This document shows positions 1 through 12,115 of a DNA stretch of 64,000 nt, piece after piece; the first letter of the stretch is position 1; each line of letters begins with the position of its first letter. This DNA comes from Callaeas wilsoni (lineage: Eukaryota > Chordata > Aves > Passeriformes > Callaeidae). The stretch spans positions 1 to 64,000 of the forward strand of contig VWPU01003074.1 in NCBI GenBank assembly GCA_013398955.1. The letters are read 5' to 3'. The translations under genes were made by a program, and so were the position numbers. The notes under the pieces are model-generated. The model made no database searches. It was not told the DNA's origin and saw only the letters and a list, made by a program, of their open reading frames with translations.

Positions 1-189
1 GGTGCCACAGGCCCAGCCGTGCTGGGGCTGAGCCCTTTGGATGGTGATCCTCCACCTGGACACCGATCCATCACGTGGACATCGCATCCATGAACGCACA
101 GGGGCTGAACAGCAGAACATGCTATCCATGAACCCAACCAATAGGCACTGAAATGGGATTTTCATTCACATAACACTTATTACGGGGGG

Positions 190-531
190 TGTGGATGCTG
201 AAATGCTGTTAGCAGGGAACTTTTCTCTTCTTGCATTCATTCTGTGAGAACTTTTCCTGTGCTGTGTAAGCTATGTAAACAATAGATAGGGTTTTTGTAA
301 ATAGCATTCATATCTAGTATCTTCTAACCTTGTGTACATTATATTAAGAAAAAACATTTCTAAGTGAGTGTCTGAGATTTTGACCAATCACCCTAAGAGA
401 AGTGTAAGCACTGTTCAATTGCTTTATAAAACTAGAATATATAAATAGTATTGTAAATTTAATAAATAATTCGTTTCCTCGCTCTGACTCCTGCCTCGCT
501 GCATCTCTGAACCCCTGCTTAGAAACCCACA
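190..531 (+). mobile_element. Solo LTR of an endogenous retrovirus, 342 bp
   Basis: The element begins TGTGGATGCT and ends GAAACCCACA, so the termini are inverted (TGTGG...CCACA). Its promoter layout is classical: a CCAAT box in GACCAATCA (383-387), a TATA box TATAAA (425-430), an AATAAA signal (461-466), then a short C/T-rich U5. The left flank is GGGGGG (184-189); the right flank is T followed by GGGGGG (533-538), consistent with a 6-bp target duplication offset by one base. No internal gag, pol or env sequence adjoins it, so it is a solo LTR left by recombination. A 6-bp duplication suits alpha/beta-retrovirus-like (ERVK) elements, but that class is inferred. Confidence 0.7.
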
Positions 532-3500
532 TGGGGGGCAGGGGGTGCTAAGTATTTGAGCTTCTAATGTGAAGCTTGAAATTCAGGAAGCTGCCTATAT
601 TAACTCATCCACTTTTAATTTCCACATTTAATTGCAATACCAGCTAATTTTCTAAATTTTTAAAAAGATCTTTCTAAGGTTAAGTTCCTTATTTCAGTAG
701 CATCCAAACTGTGTTTCAAAAAATTCTTTAGATGGCCAACAGACAATTTTCATCTTAATATTTTTGGTAGATGGCTCATTATCGAAAATCAATTATGTTG
801 TTTCTCATTAAATGGTCCAACAGTATCATGAATGTTAAACATAATAAATTTCACATTGCAAGACAATTTCCATAGTTGAAATCATGAGGTTAGTGACATT
901 ATTAGCCTTTCCCTAGCTAAAGCTCTTATATTACTTCTGATTTTCTCTTCCTCCTAGGAAGATATAATTTATGAGGGCAACCTAGTCTAAGCTGGGTTAC
1001 TGCTTGAATTCTTGCTATTGAGAAGCAGTCTTATCTATTAAAATAACAGAATAAAACTACTTAAATATTTTTAGAATATGGATGAATTTTCCTGTTGAAA
1101 AGAGATGAATTTAATACTACAGGAATAGGCACAAATTTGACTTAATTAATACACAAGGCAAAGGGAGGGAAAACTGCTTCTCATGCAGAGGAATTGCCAT
1201 TCATGGTTCTTGTGCTGGGCAGGGAAACCTTAGCAAGGAACTAAAATTGTAGCCAGAATGTTCCCAACACTGAGCACAACCTCTCCTTCTTCCCCCGCCA
1301 GCCCATCCACCACAGACAGTGAGTGGATAAATAACCCCCACCTTGTGCATGAACGGATTTCACTGCTCCCAACATGCACAAACCCCTGCCCATGGGGGTG
1401 TCTGCTGCAGCTGCGAAGGAGCTCTGGCTGTGATCTCCAGCTGCCACTCCTCTGACAGACGTTGCTTTGGGGTGTCACAGACAGGCTCCCTGTCCAACAG
1501 GCAAAGGTTTCCAAGGGAAGCCACGCCACTAGTGTCATTTATGTTTTTTAAAACAAACAATATAAACCACAGTTATCTCACTCAATATGGAAAGCATTAC
1601 ATGGCCCATGAAGGATCCATAACAGTTTCTGGAGCCTGTCATCTCCGAGCAGGCAGAACCAGCAAACACACGGAACTGGGAGGATGCTCCAAACCCCGGA
1701 AGCCACTCCCCACAGCCAGCACCAAATCCTGCACTCCCCAGCACAGCCTGACAGCCAGGGCAGCTGAGGAGTCCCTCTCCAGCAAGCACACACATCACAG
1801 ACACACCAAAGGAATTAGGAATCCTGGACCACAAATATCCCTGGGCAGGACTTTGGCACTCCTGGACTTTGCCAAAGGTTGGCAGTGCCCACCCTGCACC
1901 CAGGAGAGGAGCTGAGTAAGGCTGTCAGGTTGGAGCATTGTTTTACAGCTACCTAAGGGCAGCTTCTGCAAGAAGGATTTGTGTGAAACTTGAGCAAGTG
2001 ACACTTGATGTTCCTGGCGCTTCAAACCTGTGAAATTAAACCGTGGAATTAAAACTGGCCAACCTGTTTTAATTCCAACCAACTGGGACTGGCGGAGAGT
2101 TCTGACCCCAGCAGGACTGCAGCTGCTGCTCAGAAAATATCCTTCTGCCCTTTGCAGAACCTTGGCTGACTGCAGGAAAGGAAACACTGAGTTTGCTTCG
2201 GCTCTCAATGACTTAACATGAGCACTGGGATTTTTCTTCCTCCCCTCCCCTTTTTCCTTCCTTAGGTGTTTTTCAGCTGTGGGTAAGTGGATGAAAATAT
2301 GCTGTGGCTGAAACCATGCTTCAGGCTGAGGAAAGTGTCTGTGGCTTGCAAAAGCATAATGGCATAAATCTAAACCTTTCTATTAATAACTGAAGGAAAG
2401 AAATTTCTTTGTACATTATATCCTTGAAATAGCTTTTGTGATTCTATTTTTACAGCAGCATGGATTGCCTCCCAATCTCTGTTGTCTAATAAACTTTCAA
2501 AACACTTCACACAGGTGAACAAGCATTTTCCAATGTATTCCTGACTGTAAATATACTACTACAGAACGCAAAATTAACTAAAATTGCAAGCAAGACCAGG
2601 TATGGAAAGCAAATCAGCTTTGACACTTCCCCCAGAAGAGAAAACAAAGTCTGCTGTTCTTCAGTCACAGTCAGCCTACATCACTTACACGAGAGAAGAG
2701 CAGTGCTTCACTTCCAGGTTAAATCTTGCTCCTCCAGGGTGCTACAACCCAAACTGTCACTTGCACAGACTGAAATTTTGGGGCTAGAACATGGTGCAGC
2801 TTGTAGCTAACCCAGGTGCCTAACACGGGATTTCAGCACAAGCATCTGTCTGTCTGTCCGCCTGTTTCCTTAGGTTTACCCTCCGAACTGCAACACCATG
2901 CACGCACGCAAAACCAAAGAAAGTTTTACCAGAATAAGGAATTCAAACTGCACGTTTTCCCACCCACATAACGGGAGGGGAAGTTTACAAAGAGGCAACG
3001 AACAAGCCCCATGTGACACAAAGAAAACCACTTGCTCAGGCAGTTTGTATCACCTGAAAGTCCTGAGGCAAGAACGTGGCATACACGTCAATCACAGCAG
3101 TGGAGCTGCAATCTCTTCCAGGGAGAGGAAAGTTTCAGAGGAGGTCAAGTGGGAACCTGAAAGCAGCCAGAGCCCTGCAAGGTGTGGGGACGAGGAGAAG
3201 CATTCCCGGCAGAGGGATATCCAGGCATCCTTCAGGGTCAAGAGCTGGGGCAGTGAATGCTGCTGGGACCTCTGATGGCTGGCTGGTATGGCAAGGCTGA
3301 GAAGAATAAATACTGTACCAAAAACCTGGAGTTCACATGTGTGGTCAAACTCAGCTTTGGCTCAGCCGTGGTAGCTTCAAACATTCCTCACAGGACAGGC
3401 TGAGCCAACTGTGAGACAGCTTGGCTTTGGGGGGCTCACTTACACACCAGGTCCTCAAGAGGAAGGAAAGGTTTGAAAATACTGGTTATTGCAAGGGAGA

Positions 3501-3960
3501 AAGAGGCAGTGAGAAGAACAGGCTTGGGGATGGATCCTGTTTCAGAAGACTGTGAAAATTACTGAAGAAAACTGAACTTCCCAGATAGCACAGCCTGGTG
3601 CAACTCAGCTGCAGAGGCAGCACCACTTTCCACCAGCCATGAATTTGGCCCAGCTCATTGTCTCTGCATTGCCTCTCTGCTCAGGAACAGCCACAGCAAG
3701 ATTTGCAAGTGTAAGGCAGAAAAGAATCTGTTCTGCTCAGCTCAGCCCAGGTAGCGTCTATAAAATATTCACCACGTGGGCTCTGGCCCCTGTGAATTGT
3801 TTTACCCTTCCTCACTCAAGGCACGACTCTGATCTCTTAATTCAGCCCATCACCTGCAGCCTGCACAGCGCTGGAAGATGCAAGCAGGTGGTGTTGTGCC
3901 GCGCTGCCTGCTGCTTTGCTCTGCCTTGGCCTGTCCATCCAGGCAGGCACCCTCACAGGA
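532..3960. other. Unique intronic sequence, no gene recognised
   Basis: This stretch is AT-rich to about 1150 and more GC-balanced afterwards. Short ORFs are present on both strands, for example around 1343-1915 and 2898-3275. They overlap each other in several frames and show no recognisable domain. I see no promoter, RNA gene or clear repeat. Confidence 0.5.
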
Positions 3961-3969
3961 GAGCGGCGT

Positions 3970-4525
3970 CTGGCCCAGACAGGGGCACTTCTGGCCCGAA
4001 GCCGCTTGCAACCAGCAGTCTCTGGGCTTTAGTTCGGCAGGAGCAAAGACAAAGAGGAAAGAGTTGGAATTTCTGTAGCTTTAATCCAAGTTTATTTTCT
4101 TGAAAGGGAGCTGACAGAAAGACCCCTTAACTCTTTGGTTACTGGTTTTTATAGGGTTACAAAGTGAGAGAGGTATAACAGAGACAGCCAATCCAAAGGT
4201 GACACGCATGACAAAGAACTAATAGAAACATCTCAGGGGAGGAACTTAGCCTAAGTTACAAATGGTAGTACAGCTCAAGATAATCTTGAAACACACTGTC
4301 TTGTGAGAGGCCTGAACCTATGAAACAAAGAGAGGAGGCAGGCACAGGTGACCTCAGGGGTTAAGAATTTTTATGCTGTGGACTCTCCTTTGAACCTATC
4401 CTCTGAGGCAGAGTCTGGTGCAGTGACATTAACCCATTCTGAATCACCCAAGATAGTCTGGGTCACTGCAACAGTGTTGGGCCGTGGCTCACCCACCTGA
4501 GAAACTCTGTGCTACTCCTACCCCT
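3970..4525 (-). mobile_element. Minus-strand retroviral LTR (boundaries approximate)
   Basis: Read on the minus strand this block has an LTR promoter layout: an ATTGG/CCAAT box (plus positions 4188-4194), TATAAAA (about 4146-4152), then AATAAA (plus 4091-4096) about 50 bp downstream, followed by a C/T-rich U5-like stretch. A purine-rich tract, AAAAGAGGGGTAGG on the minus strand at about 4516-4529, could be the polypurine tract before the LTR or part of U3. I could not fix the TG/CA ends or a target duplication, so the edges may be wrong by up to 100 bp. Confidence 0.6.
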
Positions 4526-4800
4526 CTTTTGTTTCAAAACAACAGATTTGCATCTACAACCTCATTACTCCCGGTGAGACCAGCGAAGCACTGGGGATGA
4601 CCACGAACGGAAAAACGAATGGAAGCCTAATGGTGGAAGGTGATGGGGGTGCTTTAGCAGCTGAACCACCTTCCAAAATGTTTATCTGATATGGCAGGGA
4701 CCAAACAGAGACCAAGCCCAAACGTTAAGGAGTGTGGGGAAAAGTCTGAATTGCAAAGGGACTATATTAGATCCCCTGGAAGTTTTTCAGGGAACCCCGG
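4526..4800 (-). mobile_element. Possible 3' internal remnant of the same endogenous retrovirus
   Basis: This sequence lies directly upstream (minus strand) of the LTR-like block and its purine tract. It has no long ORF and I recognise no retroviral protein motif in it. It is assigned by position only and could be ordinary intron. Confidence 0.3.
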
Positions 4801-6386
4801 CTTCTTTATAAGGAATATTATATGAATTCACAATCAAAGGCTCTCTCCCTAACGAGCAGCTAAAGCTCATGGAAAACCGTGGCAAATGGAATATGCCCTG
4901 AGGCTCAACAAACGTGAAAAATTCTCTTTCCTGGTTGTGTCAACTATCCATGATACTTTTTCTCTACTGGTGGGTGAGGAACTCAGGCAAGAGACCAGAG
5001 CAGGTCATGAGATGGTGACCACTGCACTGCAGTCTCAAAGAGCTTGTTCTTTGCCCAACTTCACACCTCCCTGGCAGAGCATCCTCTGTGAGTTATGCAG
5101 TGTGAAAGTAAATTCTAGGGGTTTAACTGTGCGCTCATTAAGAAAATACGACTTTGAGAGTGAGAATAAAAAACGTGGAGTAATTAAAAAATACAGAGTT
5201 TGAATAAATGACTGGTAATCTAAAAATGCTGCAAGATACTTGTTTGGAAGAATCTGCACATGCTTCACTTTTTAGGGCTGCAGAGAAGGGACTGCTCATG
5301 GTGGGTGAAGTGCAAGATGATGCAGACAATCTGCTGCAGCAGGTAATCAGCTGGATAATTTAATATGACTTAAGGAAGAACAATTATACATCTAATGGCT
5401 AACAGAAAAGCAAAATACATCATGATTAAGGTTTTGCTGGAGGAAATGGGAAAGGCTAGAATACTCTAGGAATTACACTGCAGAGAAGAATGATTAGCAC
5501 ATCAGCTCAGTACAGATGACTTCCTGCAAAGGGAGATACAAGAGAAAAAAGCTTGCTTCTGCTATAATCCTCCTTCCTGACAGAGAATAGTGTAGTGCTA
5601 GGCTCAGCTCTGGTCAGTGTATGTGCAGCGCTAGTTGCACAGTTTTAAGATACTCCTTCATATTAAAAAAAGTGCAAAAAACCAAGTCACAACACTGAAT
5701 CAGGGACCTATGAAAATATTTGCAGTAATTAAACACAGCACTCTTGGATGAACAGGCAAATAAATGATACTTCTTCAATGCTCATCACTGTAGATTCAGG
5801 ATGCCATCCACATCTTCCACCAAAAATAATCATTTTGCATAAGATGCTGAATTTACTCAAAGCCTATTTTGATGAGGTTTTTTTAAAACTCTCTATAGAA
5901 AAGATATGGTATCCTGAATATGCAAGAATCTAGACCAGGTGCCACTTGACAGAAGGCAAGTGCACACGACACCACTCCTGAGGCATCACAGAACATTTGA
6001 TACAGAGAGTTTTTGATTTTGACTTCCAGGGTTTTGTTTATTCACTAATTTTATGGGGGTCAGTTAAAGCCTAAAAGCAATGCATCTGCCAGCCTGTCAG
6101 AAGTACGAAACATGCTCTGTATCTAAAAAGAATATGAAGTTTTAAGGAGGTACCTGCAGGAAAGACCAGTGAAGAGCTTTAATTACATTAAAAAAAACCA
6201 AACAACAGCACTTGCTCAAAGCTCAGGCTGTAAGTTTTTGTGAGTAACTGCACTCTGCAGCAGCCACTGCGTGCTGGAGTCACAAGGGCCAGAGCCTCTT
6301 GCCACAGCCCCTGTGCTCTTAGGGGGCAACCACAAGCCTGCAGGAGAGGCAGGAGGAAGCCCAGTAATGAAGGATGCAGATGGAGG
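4801..6386. other. Unique intronic sequence
   Basis: Moderately AT-rich sequence with no recognisable exon, RNA gene or repeat. The short ORFs here (for example 4886-5203) have no domain signature. Confidence 0.45.
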
Positions 6387-6834
6387 TGATGCCTTGGAGA
6401 GGCTGCCCTGGAGCAGAGGCTGGACAGGGTGAAAGGATAAAGGGCAGGGATTTATTGAAAGGCTTTCACAGGGCACACCTTGGGCAGTGCAGGAGTCTCA
6501 CAGAGACTGCACCCAGGATGGACACAGCCACACGTTTCTGGGACAGATAGAAGTTTTGTCCATTTGCATATCAGAGGTTAATTGGCCAATTCCAGCTTCA
6601 GGTAGTGCAGTCCCATTCTCTCAGTCTGCTCCCCCCAACTCACTTTCGTTTCCATTTCTCGGGGCCTGAGACAGTGAGGTATCCTTGATTCTCAGGCCTA
6701 GAGAGGAATTGCTGTGTCTGACCAAAATGGGAAAAGCAGTTGCTGACACTCTGTATGGAGCTCAGAGTTATACACTAAAGAATTGCAGTATTACAGATAT
6801 ATGAAAATATAAAAGCTAAAATCCTAAGGCATCA
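6387..6834 (-). mobile_element. Solo LTR, 448-bp family, copy 1
   Basis: The element has 9-bp perfect terminal inverted repeats, TGATGCCTT (6387-6395) and AAGGCATCA (6826-6834). It is flanked by a 4-bp direct repeat GAGG (6383-6386 and 6835-6838), the expected target duplication. AATAAA occurs on the minus strand near the lower-coordinate end, which sets the orientation. A second copy of exactly 448 bp lies at 48485-48932 in the opposite orientation, about 95% identical by eye (roughly 21 substitutions, no indels). There is no internal retroviral sequence, so this is a solo LTR. The 4-bp duplication suggests a gammaretrovirus-like (ERV1) family, although some bird ERVL LTRs have similar 3' ends. 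ORFs inside it are not genes. Confidence 0.88.
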
Positions 6835-7955
6835 GAGGGATCTGGGATCTCTGCTCAATTAAGTTTGTGTGAACTGAAAGCCACTGTGCCTCACTCTCCT
6901 TATCTACAGAAGGGAGATTATCACCCTTATCTGTGCTGAAGTACTCTGGCATTTACGAATATAGAGGAAGTTGAGCAGTCTGTGAATGTCAATCTTTCCT
7001 TTTTTGAGTAATTAAAAAAAAAAATCATACACAGCTATTTTAGCATCTCTTCTGTTTTTCCACATGAAGAACATCCTGGAGCTTTCTGCTCCTCCAGTGT
7101 ACTATTTCCCTGACTTTAGTTTCTTAAATACATCAAAACAAGAGGACAGGAACAGAAAACGAAAATATTCATTTCACAAAAAGTAGAAAACTAACTCTGA
7201 GTATTAAAATAGTCCACAAAATTGGTATATTTTCAGTAGATGGTTGTACATGAATAGTTTAATTTTCTTAACTGTAAGATTTATATAACAGCATTTTTTA
7301 CACATTTAAAGCCTCTCAATGTTTACTGGTCCATTGTAGGATATTTAAAACCAGGGTCTGCAAAAAAAAAAATTCTGTAGAAAACAGAACAGGACTTTTA
7401 GTGCTGTACTTGTGTCCAAGTAACAAGGCATATATCATTTTTGAACACTCTACCACATACACTCCTTCTCCTTTTATTTAAAAGCATTAGGGCTGTTAAA
7501 CCTGTAAATGGCAGCTCCAGAGCCAGGCAATAAAAATGCACTTAGAGCTATTTTCGCCCCACATGTAAGTAATTCAACCCTTTAAGTTATTAGAAAAGAC
7601 ACCGATTGTGACAAAACCGAGAGGCTTTTTCCACCATTCACACAACAGACTGCGAAAGAGAGATGCTATTTCTCCACCCTGCTCCATGCCCACCTCTGTG
7701 CTGGTGACGCTCTGCTGCCAGGGGTGTCAATCTGTATTAAATCAGCGGGCAGAGGCCCTGCACCACCCCGTGCCAGCCAAGGGCACAGCTCAGTGCCCTG
7801 GCCTCAGGACACACCTGGAAGGCACGGACTCCTTGGCAAAGGCAGAACGGTTTCTGCGGGAGCTGTCGGTGCCTGGGTACCAGGGCAGCCTCCAGCACAG
7901 CTGTGGTTTGGCCCCGTGTGCCCACAGGCTGGGCCAGGCAGCACCGCAGCATTCT
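6835..7955. other. Unique intronic sequence
   Basis: AT-rich to about 7600, with homopolymer A runs near 7014 and 7363. It becomes GC-rich with several overlapping short ORFs at 7608-8011. No protein family is recognised, and the overlapping open frames on both strands argue against coding. Confidence 0.4.
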
Positions 7956-8505
7956 GCGGTGGGTCTTGGGGTGATTCTATGACCATACTGTATTCCCCAG
8001 CGCCTGCTTGATCTCTAGTGTACCTTTAAGTTGCAAAGGGGGGAGAGAGAAGCTGAGAGAACTCTTCAAAGCGGCTAGCTTGGCCTTGTAACTAGAATGT
8101 TTTGCATTCTTTTCTCTCCCGATTCTGACAACATTTGGTTGGTTAGAGGACTTTTGCTCTCTAGTCTCTTCGGCTTTCAGTGGAGAAGGGACTGTGATCT
8201 GCCTCAGCGGCTTCTGTTCCTTTTTAGACTGTTTTTGGCTTGCTTTTCATCCCAGCCCAGCTCCCATCTCCGGACCTGCTCGGCGGGACCCTCCAAGGGG
8301 GATCGTCGGACCCTGCCTGGCCCGGCCCAGCTCAGGACTGCAGGTTTTACCTACAGAAAGAACTCTAAAATCCATAGTCCTCTTTTAGGGGACAGGGGAG
8401 GGCGTTTCGATATTTCTTTTTTTTTGCCCTGTGGCAGCGGCGACTCTGGTTTGTTAAATAAATAGTTTTTTTCACTTTCACTCGAGAAATTATTTTCCCG
8501 CACCC
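7955..8505 (+). mobile_element. LTR-like block (boundaries approximate)
   Basis: The sequence has the look of an LTR 3' half: a T-rich stretch, AATAAA (8457-8462), then a T-rich tail ending around CCCGCA (about 8501). The region upstream at about 8120-8450 is pyrimidine-rich. A possible inverted match between TGCGGTGGG (about 7956) and TTTCCCGCA suggests these ends, but no target duplication is visible. The element could extend to about 8612. The call rests on composition and one signal, so it is tentative. Confidence 0.45.
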
Positions 8506-8546
8506 GTGGGGGAGGTGCTGCCGGGGCCTGCTTGCCTGGCAGGCAG

Positions 8547-8564
8547 GAGAGAGAGAGAGAGAGA
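8547..8564. repeat. (GA)9 microsatellite
   Basis: A perfect run of nine GA dinucleotides directly after a short inverted repeat around CTGGCAGG. It lies downstream of the LTR-like block and could be polymorphic in length. Confidence 0.9.
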
Positions 8565-8766
8565 CGCCCCTCTCGGGTTGTTTCCTCCTGGATTTGTGTC
8601 CAAACAGGCACAACTTGTTGCCGATTTTCAAGGTCACATCCTCAACCATGAGATCCACAAAGAGCCCCGGGGCTGGCGCTGCCCGCAGCCCTTTCCCCAT
8701 CACAGGGGCTTCTCCCTGGCACAGTCTGCACACTGAAACCCACCCTGAGGAAAGCCTGACTCAATC

Positions 8767-9241
8767 TGTGTAGAAGAACGGCTCTCTGAGCAAGGACAGA
8801 CAGAGCTAAGCTATGTGCACAACCCAGGTTTCAGTAATTGTTAAGCAGTTTCTCACAGAAAATGGATACTGGGAGCAGTTTCTCACAGGAGCTGCTCATT
8901 GGGATGTGCACAACCCAGGCCTCAGCAACCCTGACTATCCAGAATAAGCAAGAAAGAAGAAACAAACTCACTGGTAGGAAAGTAACAAGATGGGAAGACA
9001 GGATGAGAAAACAGGAGCATGTAACCACAAGAAAAGAATAGAGAAAAAGCATGATTGTTTAGCTATAGCCAATCCCTATTAACTATTATACGCGTGATAA
9101 CAGCTATTATCCAATCATAAGTTGCTAAGTGGCTCGTGAACAAGCTGACTAATGTATATAACCAGGCCTATAATAATCAATAAAGGGAGTTCCACCAATA
9201 ACTCTATGAGTACGTGTGGTTCATCCCCGCAGCTCTCCACA
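8767..9241 (+). mobile_element. Solo LTR of an endogenous retrovirus, about 475 bp
   Basis: The termini are TGTGTAGAAG and GCTCTCCACA, an imperfect inverted pair. TATATAA is at 9155-9161 and AATAAA at 9179-9184, both close to the 3' end as in compact avian retroviral LTRs. U3 contains short direct repeats: TGTGCACAACCCAGG at 8814-8828 and 8905-8919, and GCAGTTTCTCACAG at 8845-8858 and 8875-8888. These resemble duplicated enhancer modules. If the 5' end is TGTAGAAG (8769), the flanks AATCTG and AACGTG match at 4 of 6 positions, a possible decayed 6-bp duplication. No internal retroviral sequence adjoins it. Confidence 0.72.
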
Positions 9242-12050
9242 AACGTGCAGCACTGCAGCCACTGCTCTTTCCTACCAGTTAAAAATACACATCAAGTATC
9301 CTTGTAACAGCCCTGATATTGAATTTGCCTGGTACCATCTCCTGGATGCTTGAACGTATTTAAAGAGTTAAATTATAGGAAGCAACTTAATGCCTTGCAA
9401 ACAGAACTTGGACTAAGACACATCATAATATGTAATTTCAGCTAATAGAGCTAAGCTAATAAAACCAAATGCTTTCTTAGGCAATAATTGAATTTCTTTG
9501 GTACAAAGAGCTAAACAAGGAAAGCATCATTGTCACCATGAAGGTATAACCCGTTTCTGTCAAACCACTTTCCAGCACTCAGAATTTCAGCACTGGTGGA
9601 ATGAGACATGGTTTTGCCTCTGGTCAATGCACTGGAATAATCTTCTTCCAACAGTAACCTGTGCTGGCCTCAAAATCATTCCTACACAGCAGAGCTTTCC
9701 CTCTCTCCTCTGGGCATGTCTTGTAAAAGTAAAAGTACTGTTTGTTTACCTGGCTTTGTTCGGAACACAGCCAAATTAAGGATGGATTTCACTCTTCTCC
9801 CAACAATCAGCAAATGAAGTCAATAGGATCCCTGTTTCCCCCTTTGAGGGAGGCATTCCTTCCCCTGCCATCAGCAAAGCAGCCCCCAGCAGAGTAAGCT
9901 CTGCTCTGCTCCGCTCCATACCCAAAGAACAGGAGACATCTCCTCGGGTAATTTCTCCTATGGAGTGAGGAATAAATTGCCCCTGCACATATTGCCCCTC
10001 AAGGGGAGCACAGACGGCCACCTGCAAGTAGAAGCACTCACAGCTCACATCCAGTGAGGCCATCCAACACCTCCTGCTCCCCTGCCCACCCAAACCCCAG
10101 GCACAGCCTCAGTTCCTGACACCAGAGCGCTGCCAGGGCTCCCACACCATTTCTTGCAGCACTGGATACAAGAATACCCAACCCTACCGAAAATGCCTTC
10201 AGCAGTTTAATTTCAGTTGGCATAAGGATGCCATCAGAAACATTCACTGTCCCTAATTAAAAGAAGATGCATCATAAAAAACAAGTGCAACTCTTTATTC
10301 TTCATTCATAGAACTGAAAATGGTTCTGGCACTGAAAGGTCAACCCAGCTGGCTACTCACCAGCATTCTCTGAGCCTTTAGTTTCTTTGACCATTACAAA
10401 GGTTTTTTTTTTTTGTTTTGGTGTTGGCTTTTTTGTTGGTTTGAGGCTTTTTTTGTTTGTTTTGCTCTTTTGTTTGGGCACTGGAACAGTTTAGTCCAAA
10501 AGGGTGGAACCAATTAACAGAGAACCTGGATGGAGATCCAGAATCCCTTTATTTCCAGGTTCCTAGACCTCCTCCTCCACAGTGGAAAGCACAAGCCTGC
10601 TCACACCTGCAGGGTCTCAGACATCGGGAAGTTCCTTGTTCCACTCACACTTCTGAAAGGGCAAATTCAGCACCTGAACTGCAGCCAGCTCTCCCTGGGC
10701 TGGTGACAAGGGGTTTGAGGGCCACATTTTGGACACTGGCTTAGAGTCCATAGGGTGTCACTAGGGCATCTCATCTATACTGTTATTGTGGTATCATATA
10801 CCCCGATGGCAAAGAAAAATGTCTCAGCTTCTAACCAGGCTGGTACTATAAACACCCCATCCTAAAGAGTGCCCTGAAGGCTCTGCATTTAGGAATTCAA
10901 AAGAGCAAGACCAGTAGCGTTGGCTTCCACTCCTGATTTGTGCTTGAGTTCAGTCTTTTTTCCTTCAAGTTTTCTGACTTTCAATGTGTTTCTCCTGAAT
11001 CAGCAGAGCTGCCTGTCTGTTTTGGCTAGAAAGGAGCCTGGGACACATCAGCAACCCCTGCCTGCTCCCAGCACCTAGGATTGCCTGTGGGGAGGGGAAG
11101 AGCAGCCTCATTTGCTGCCAGAGCCAGTGAGAAGGAAACAGGCCCTGATTAGCTGTGCTCAAGCCTTGGCCACAGCATCCATCACAGAGTCACTTCCATT
11201 CCTGGGCTGGGAGAGTGCCCAGGAAAAAACCCTGCACCATGAACTATGCAAGGGGACAAATGTACTTTAGAAAGAAGCTGAAGAACTTCTAACACATCCA
11301 CAGATGCTTAAAATAAACTGAAATCCCAAAATAGTAACCAGTACAAGTAGCCTTAAAAGCTACTATCTTTGTTGATACAGTATCTTCCCAATACAATAAT
11401 GTTTACTTATTTCTGACGAAATCATTATCTCTTAAACTCAGTCTCCAGGAAGAGCTTTTACTGATGGCTAAAATGGGTGTGGGCTTAGAAACTGGCTCTG
11501 TAGAGTTGGTTTGAGTGTAAGGAGACCTGCAACAACAACAAAAGACAGGCATATACAACACTCTCACATTCGCTCTGTATCTCTCTGACATCAACTCATT
11601 ATCATAAGAAAATAAGAACCTTCCTTCAGATGCCAGAATTTATCCAAAGCTAGAAGAAATAATATTTATTAGAGTTTAGCCCTGTTCCTTTAGAGCAGCT
11701 GAGTCCTGAAAGCAGTGCTATGAACCAGCCCCCATGCTAAGAGATATATTGCACAGGCTGTTTTCATAAACTATCCTCAAAACCAAAGACCACATTTCGA
11801 CACTTTTGCAATAGCTAAACCTAATTAAGGAAGAGAAACATTGCTAATGAATGCACTTAATTTTGAAGAAAATGTGCAGCGTATGCAAACTAGCAGCACG
11901 CTGAAAAAATGGCTGGGCATCCTTTTTCCTCTCCTGAGATCTCAGGAGCGCTGCAAGAAAAACAGCTACTGAGTCAAAGCAGGGGAAATGCACAAATTCT
12001 TGCCACTCAGGTGTTACAAATCACCCCAGCTTCCTCTACCCACTCCCTTC
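9242..12050. other. Unique intronic sequence
   Basis: Mixed composition with no recognised exon or RNA gene. The one notable piece is the T/G-rich tract listed separately at 10399-10480. ORFs of 60-105 codons here overlap in opposite frames and have no domain signature. Confidence 0.45.
10399..10480. repeat. T/G-rich low-complexity tract
   Basis: An almost C- and A-free tract of T runs separated by G or GG, beginning with a run of about 13 T. It could be a degraded poly-A tail of a minus-strand retroposed sequence or simple low complexity. No flanking retroposon body is recognised. Confidence 0.6.
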
Positions 12051-12055
12051 CAAAG

Positions 12056-12115
12056 TCATGGAATCACAGACTAGTGTGGCTAGGAAGGAACTCTTAAAGG
12101 TTCCAGCCCCCCAGA
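12056..12115 (-). mobile_element. CR1-type LINE 3' end fragment
   Basis: On the plus strand this reads TCATGGAATCACAGA, then GGAAGGAACTCTTAAAGG and TTCCAGCCCCCC. That is the reverse complement of the familiar CR1 3' end (AACCCCC, then CCTTAA-GGTCCCTTCC, then repeated ATTCTATGAT). It is degenerate. The element body would extend toward higher coordinates but is not clear beyond about 12115. CR1 is the dominant LINE of birds, which supports the host assignment. Confidence 0.7.

Noticed and set aside
1343..1915. 190-codon plus-strand ORF near the left edge
   Set aside because: Three other frames are open over the same region and no family is recognised. It was not called a gene.
10305..10345. 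Sequence ATTCATAGAACTGAAAATGG considered as a minus-strand CR1 terminus
   Set aside because: Only the first few words match and the diagnostic GGAAGGGACCTTAAAG segment is absent.
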